Source: Bacillota bacterium (GTDB lineage Bacteria; Bacillota; Clostridia; Saccharofermentanales; DTU023). From it: a DNA stretch of 9,227 nucleotides. Positions 7,170 through 9,227 of this stretch are shown piece by piece. The translations under genes were made by a program, and so were the position numbers. The notes under the pieces are model-generated. The model saw only the letters and a list, made by a program, of their open reading frames with translations. It had not been told where the DNA came from and made no database searches. The stretch spans positions 1 to 9,227 of the forward strand of contig JAEWFX010000058.1 in assembly GCA_023388605.1 (NCBI GenBank), in the 5' to 3' direction. How positions within the stretch are numbered: the first letter of the stretch is position 1; each line of letters starts with the position of its first letter.

Positions 7170-7307
7170 ATTTTTTTCAGTCAGTTTTTTTACGATCGTT
7201 ACGAAAATATTTCTAAATTTCTGTTATTATGTTTCTATATCTTCCAAGTTATTTCTTCTGTAAATAGATTTGGAACAGTTAATAGTTAAGTTAAAGGAGA
7301 TCATATT
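7170..7307. other. AT-rich intergenic region between rnpB and the ytxH-like gene
   Basis: This 138-bp gap contains two T7 runs (7171-7177 and 7185-7191), a palindrome ACGATCGT (7192-7199) and a direct repeat of TTACGA (7190-7195 and 7199-7204). It also holds the promoter and RBS of the next gene. I see no ORF or clear intrinsic hairpin terminator. Confidence 0.6.
7222..7230 (+). promoter_or_regulatory. extended -10 promoter candidate for the ytxH-ytxG-like unit
   Basis: TG (7222-7223), one base, then TATTAT (7225-7230) makes an extended -10. The only -35-like sequence is TTACGA at 7199-7204, with a long 20-nt spacer. A start near 7237 would give a leader of about 70 nt before ATG at 7308. 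I see no sigma-B-type GTTT/GGGTAT pair, which matters because B. subtilis ytxGHJ is a stress operon. Confidence 0.45.
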
Positions 7308-7709
7308 ATGAACAAAAGAGTAGCAGATTTTTTTGAAGTAACCCCTAAGAGTGAAGCTCGCGCAAAGATGGCTGCTTTTGCTTTCGGTGGCGCACTCGTC
7401 GGTGGAACTATAGCTTTATTGTTTGCACCTCAATCAGGTAAAGAAACTCGTGAAGACATCAAATTGGCTGCTCAACACGGCTATGAAAAAGCTCGTGAAG
7501 GCGTCAATACAGCCGCTGAGTTCATTAAAACTAAGAGCAACCAAGTTGCTGATCAATTAAATAAAGTTAAAGAAGATGTCGAAGAAAAGACTCGCGAAGT
7601 CGCAGCTAAAGCAGCTAGATCAGTCGCTGATAAGGCTGACAAATTAGCTGATAAAGCTGATACAGTCGCCGACAAAGCTGACGATGCAGCCAAACAAGCA
7701 AAGAAGTAG
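7308..7709 (+). CDS. YtxH-domain membrane-anchored protein with LEA-like repeats
   Basis: The 133-residue protein has one hydrophobic segment (about 22-41) followed by the signature APQSGKETREDIK (40-52). Together, GGALVGGTIALLFAPQSGK (27-45) is diagnostic of the YtxH family of Gram-positive envelope/stress proteins of unknown function. After the anchor comes a long charged amphipathic helix with coiled-coil character. It ends in three near-perfect heptads, VADKADK-LADKADT-VADKADD (106-126), plus a degenerate fourth, resembling LEA-type helical repeats. The start is firm: AAAGGAG at 7293-7299 lies 8 nt before ATG. It precedes the DUF948-like gene by 6 nt. B. subtilis pairs the same two families in ytxG-ytxH-ytxJ, in the opposite order. 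The function is not known; a role in envelope or desiccation/stress protection is only inferred from the family. Confidence 0.85.
   Translation: MNKRVADFFEVTPKSEARAKMAAFAFGGALVGGTIALLFAPQSGKETREDIKLAAQHGYEKAREGVNTAAEFIKTKSNQVADQLNKVKEDVEEKTREVAAKAARSVADKADKLADKADTVADKADDAAKQAKK
7623..7706 (+). repeat. 21-bp (heptad-encoding) tandem repeat in the ytxH-like gene
   Basis: Three 21-bp units (7623-7643, 7644-7664, 7665-7685) encode (V/L)ADKAD(K/T/D). A diverged fourth (7686-7706) encodes AAKQAKK. The copies differ mostly at synonymous or near-synonymous sites, so the repeat has been kept at protein level rather than being a fresh duplication. Confidence 0.75.
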
Positions 7710-7715
7710 GACAGC

Positions 7716-8300
7716 ATGATTTTAGATGTAATGATTAACCTCTCTTCGTTAGTCATCTTTCTAGTCGGCATTGCTGGAGCAGTCGCTCTGATCGCTTTAG
7801 CTATCTTCTTTATCAACCTCGCTTCCTCAGTGAAGAAAATCGCCGCAGTTCTCGAGGATATCAAAGAGCCTGTGAAGCTGACGGTTGAGAAGTTGCCTGA
7901 GACTGTCGATAATCTAAATTCGACTCTGGCTGATGTCAACGATATCACTGCTGCAGCGGGCGAATACTTGCCGAAAATTATGGGTGACGTCGAAGTTGTT
8001 ACTGACAGTGTAGGATCAGTTGTCAATACTGCTGGCGACGTAGTCGAGACAGCTTTAGATGGAGTTCAAAGTTTGATCGATACCAGCAATAAAGGTATCA
8101 AAGCGATCAAGAATAAGGCTCTCGGATCAACCGGACCTTCATTCTCCTTAGCTCCTGGTAATCTCATCAAAATTGCCAAGACTGCTCGTACTGTTGCTGG
8201 TGTAGCACGTATGGTCAGCGGTGTCGTCAAACCCAACAATAGCAAAGCCAAAAAAGCAAAACGCAGCTTCGTACGTAAGCGCAGCAGATTTGGTTTTTAG
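7716..8300 (+). CDS. DUF948/YtxG-like membrane-anchored protein
   Basis: The 194-residue protein has an N-terminal membrane segment (about 7-36, very hydrophobic). It continues as an amphipathic helical region rich in Val, Asp and Thr (about 38-130), with short repeats of the type EVVTDSVGSVVNTAGDVVET (93-112). That layout matches DUF948 proteins such as B. subtilis YtxG, though identity is too low by eye for certainty. A second, basic amphipathic stretch follows (148-172). The C-terminus is strongly basic (KAKKAKRSFVRKRSRFGF, 177-194) and could bind nucleic acid, cell-wall polymer or membrane phospholipid; this is speculation. ATG at 7716 lies 6 nt after the ytxH-like stop. TAGGA at 7707-7711 overlaps that stop as a weak RBS, suggesting translational coupling. 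ATG at 7731 is an alternative start. A strong terminator follows, so this closes a two-gene operon. Confidence 0.7.
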   Translation: MILDVMINLSSLVIFLVGIAGAVALIALAIFFINLASSVKKIAAVLEDIKEPVKLTVEKLPETVDNLNSTLADVNDITAAAGEYLPKIMGDVEVVTDSVGSVVNTAGDVVETALDGVQSLIDTSNKGIKAIKNKALGSTGPSFSLAPGNLIKIAKTARTVAGVARMVSGVVKPNNSKAKKAKRSFVRKRSRFGF

Positions 8301-8321
8301 GCTAATTTAATTGATTGCGAG

Positions 8322-8350
8322 AGAGCACAGACTATCTGTGCTCTTTTTTT
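8322..8350 (+). terminator. Rho-independent terminator after the ytxG-like gene
   Basis: AGAGCACAG (8322-8330) pairs perfectly with CTGTGCTCT (8336-8344) around a 5-nt ACTAT loop. The stem runs straight into a 7-T run (8344-8350). It lies 21 nt after the stop codon at 8300 and isolates the unit from pgi. Confidence 0.93.
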
Positions 8351-8367
8351 GTGAAGAGCTAATTGAT

Positions 8368-8396
8368 TTGTCACTGAGCACTTATTTATTTATTAT
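8368..8396 (+). promoter_or_regulatory. sigma-A promoter for pgi
   Basis: TTGTCA (8368-8373) and TATTAT (8391-8396) are separated by an ideal 17-nt spacer. The predicted start near 8403 gives a leader of about 20 nt before the ATG at 8423. It sits just after the terminator, as expected for an independent gene. An inverted repeat AGCACT (8377-8382) / AGTGCT (8401-8406) is centred on the -10 and could be an operator. Confidence 0.7.
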
Positions 8397-8422
8397 AAAG
8401 AGTGCTACATACAGGAGGAGTT

Positions 8423-9227
8423 ATGTTCAATTTAGATAGTCGTTATCTGCAGAAATTTATCAAAACACATGAATTAGATAACTTAGTTCCCCAATTGTCT
8501 GTCGCAGTCGAGCAATTAGCTCATAATGCAGGTCCTGGCAATGATTTCCACGGTTGGTTAGACTTGCCTCAAAATTATGATCGCGAAGAATTTTCCCGTA
8601 TTAAGAAGGCTGCTGAGTATATACGCAAACATGCTGATGTCTTGGTTGTAGTCGGTATTGGCGGTTCATATTTAGGGGCGCGTGCAGTAATCGAAGCCCT
8701 CACACCATATTTTAGACGAGATGGTGTCGAAATCATTTTCGCTGGCCATCAAATGAGCGGTACATATCTTGCTGAATTGATCACCTATCTCGAGGACAAA
8801 GAAGTATGTGTCAATGTAATCTCCAAATCTGGTACTACCACCGAGCCTGCCATCGCTTTCCGCCAGTTGCAGAAATTGATGGAGCAGAAGTATGGAGAAG
8901 CTGCTAGTGAGAGAATCTTTGCTACTACTGATAAATCCAGAGGTGCTCTGAAGACCTTGGCAGACCAAAAGGGTTATGAGACTTTTGTCGTGCCCGATGA
9001 TGTGGGCGGTCGTTTTTCTGTATTGACAGCTGTTGGTCTGCTTCCCATCGCTGTAGCTGAGATAAATATAGAAGACTTGATGAAGGGTGCTTGTGATTGC
9101 CGTGATAAGTTTGCTGGTAAAGATGTCACTCTCTATCACAATAATCCTCTCTATCAATATGTCTTGTATCGCAATATTTTGTTGAGACGGGGCTACGAGA
9201 TCGAACTATTAGTTAATTATGAGCCCG
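8423..9227 (+). CDS. pgi: Glucose-6-phosphate isomerase, 5' part (runs off the window)
   Basis: This enzyme interconverts glucose-6-phosphate and fructose-6-phosphate in cytosolic glycolysis and gluconeogenesis. The visible 268 codons contain the two SIS-type phosphosugar-binding motifs, VGIGGSYLGARA (77-88) and SKSGTTTEPAIAFR (134-147). They also contain the PGI signature DDVGGRFSVLTAVGLLP (192-208) and the downstream ELLVNYEP (261-268). The protein is of the short bacterial/Firmicutes type (about 450 residues), so roughly 60% is present. The catalytic-base glutamate region that follows NYEP lies beyond the window. The start is clear: AGGAGG (8413-8418) is 4 nt before ATG. The frame is open to the last base with no damage. 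Its own promoter and the upstream terminator make it independent of the ytxH/ytxG unit. Confidence 0.96.
   Translation, partial: MFNLDSRYLQKFIKTHELDNLVPQLSVAVEQLAHNAGPGNDFHGWLDLPQNYDREEFSRIKKAAEYIRKHADVLVVVGIGGSYLGARAVIEALTPYFRRDGVEIIFAGHQMSGTYLAELITYLEDKEVCVNVISKSGTTTEPAIAFRQLQKLMEQKYGEAASERIFATTDKSRGALKTLADQKGYETFVVPDDVGGRFSVLTAVGLLPIAVAEINIEDLMKGACDCRDKFAGKDVTLYHNNPLYQYVLYRNILLRRGYEIELLVNYEP

Noticed and set aside
7160..7177. Intrinsic terminator at the 3' end of rnpB
   Set aside because: The GC-containing strand before the T-run is the 3' half of P1, pairing over 300 nt upstream. There is no local hairpin, so I did not call a standard terminator.
7553..8026. 157-codon open frame on the minus strand
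   Set aside because: It spans the junction of the ytxH- and ytxG-like genes in antisense. Its Ser/Ala/Thr-rich composition is the mirror of the repeated plus-strand codons.
8672..9157. 161-codon open frame on the minus strand
   Set aside because: It lies antisense inside the well-supported pgi gene, has no RBS or recognisable domain, and looks like a codon-bias shadow.

Overview
The window looks like a chromosomal housekeeping region of a moderate-GC Firmicute, more likely a clostridial-type lineage than a Bacillus relative. The order dnaG - rpoD - trmK - nif3 is the classic Firmicutes macromolecular-synthesis cluster. The RNase P RNA that follows has type A architecture, whereas Bacilli normally carry type B. 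The sequence alone does not fix the genus. All genes are on the + strand.

Region 1 (5-1762) encodes a complete Na+/phosphate cotransporter of the NptA/PNaS family with a C-terminal PhoU-like domain. A 64-bp gap with no terminator leads into region 2 (1827-6823). Region 2 holds DNA primase, the housekeeping sigma factor, tRNA adenine-22 methyltransferase and a Nif3-family dinuclear-metal protein, with intergenic gaps of 11, 2 and 1 nt. This tight packing indicates one transcription unit linking replication priming, promoter recognition and tRNA modification. The sigma factor carries a long lysine-rich then acidic N-terminal extension ahead of normal sigma-70 regions. Region 3 (about 6835-7169) is rnpB. 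Its probable extended -10 promoter overlaps the nif3 stop codon.

Region 4 (7308-8300) is a two-gene unit of small envelope proteins, a YtxH-family protein with LEA-like heptad repeats and a DUF948/YtxG-like membrane protein. It has its own extended -10 candidate and ends in a strong intrinsic terminator (8322-8350). Region 5 (8423 to window end) is the first 268 codons of glucose-6-phosphate isomerase. It lies behind a good TTGTCA-N17-TATTAT promoter and runs off the window.

I see no CRISPR array, insertion sequence, phage gene, defence locus or tRNA gene. I found no new biological system. The points most worth a second look are the RpoD extension with its A7 tracts, the rnpB promoter embedded in the nif3 stop codon, the RNase P L15 loop, the divergent Nif3 motifs and the repeat-bearing YtxH/YtxG pair.
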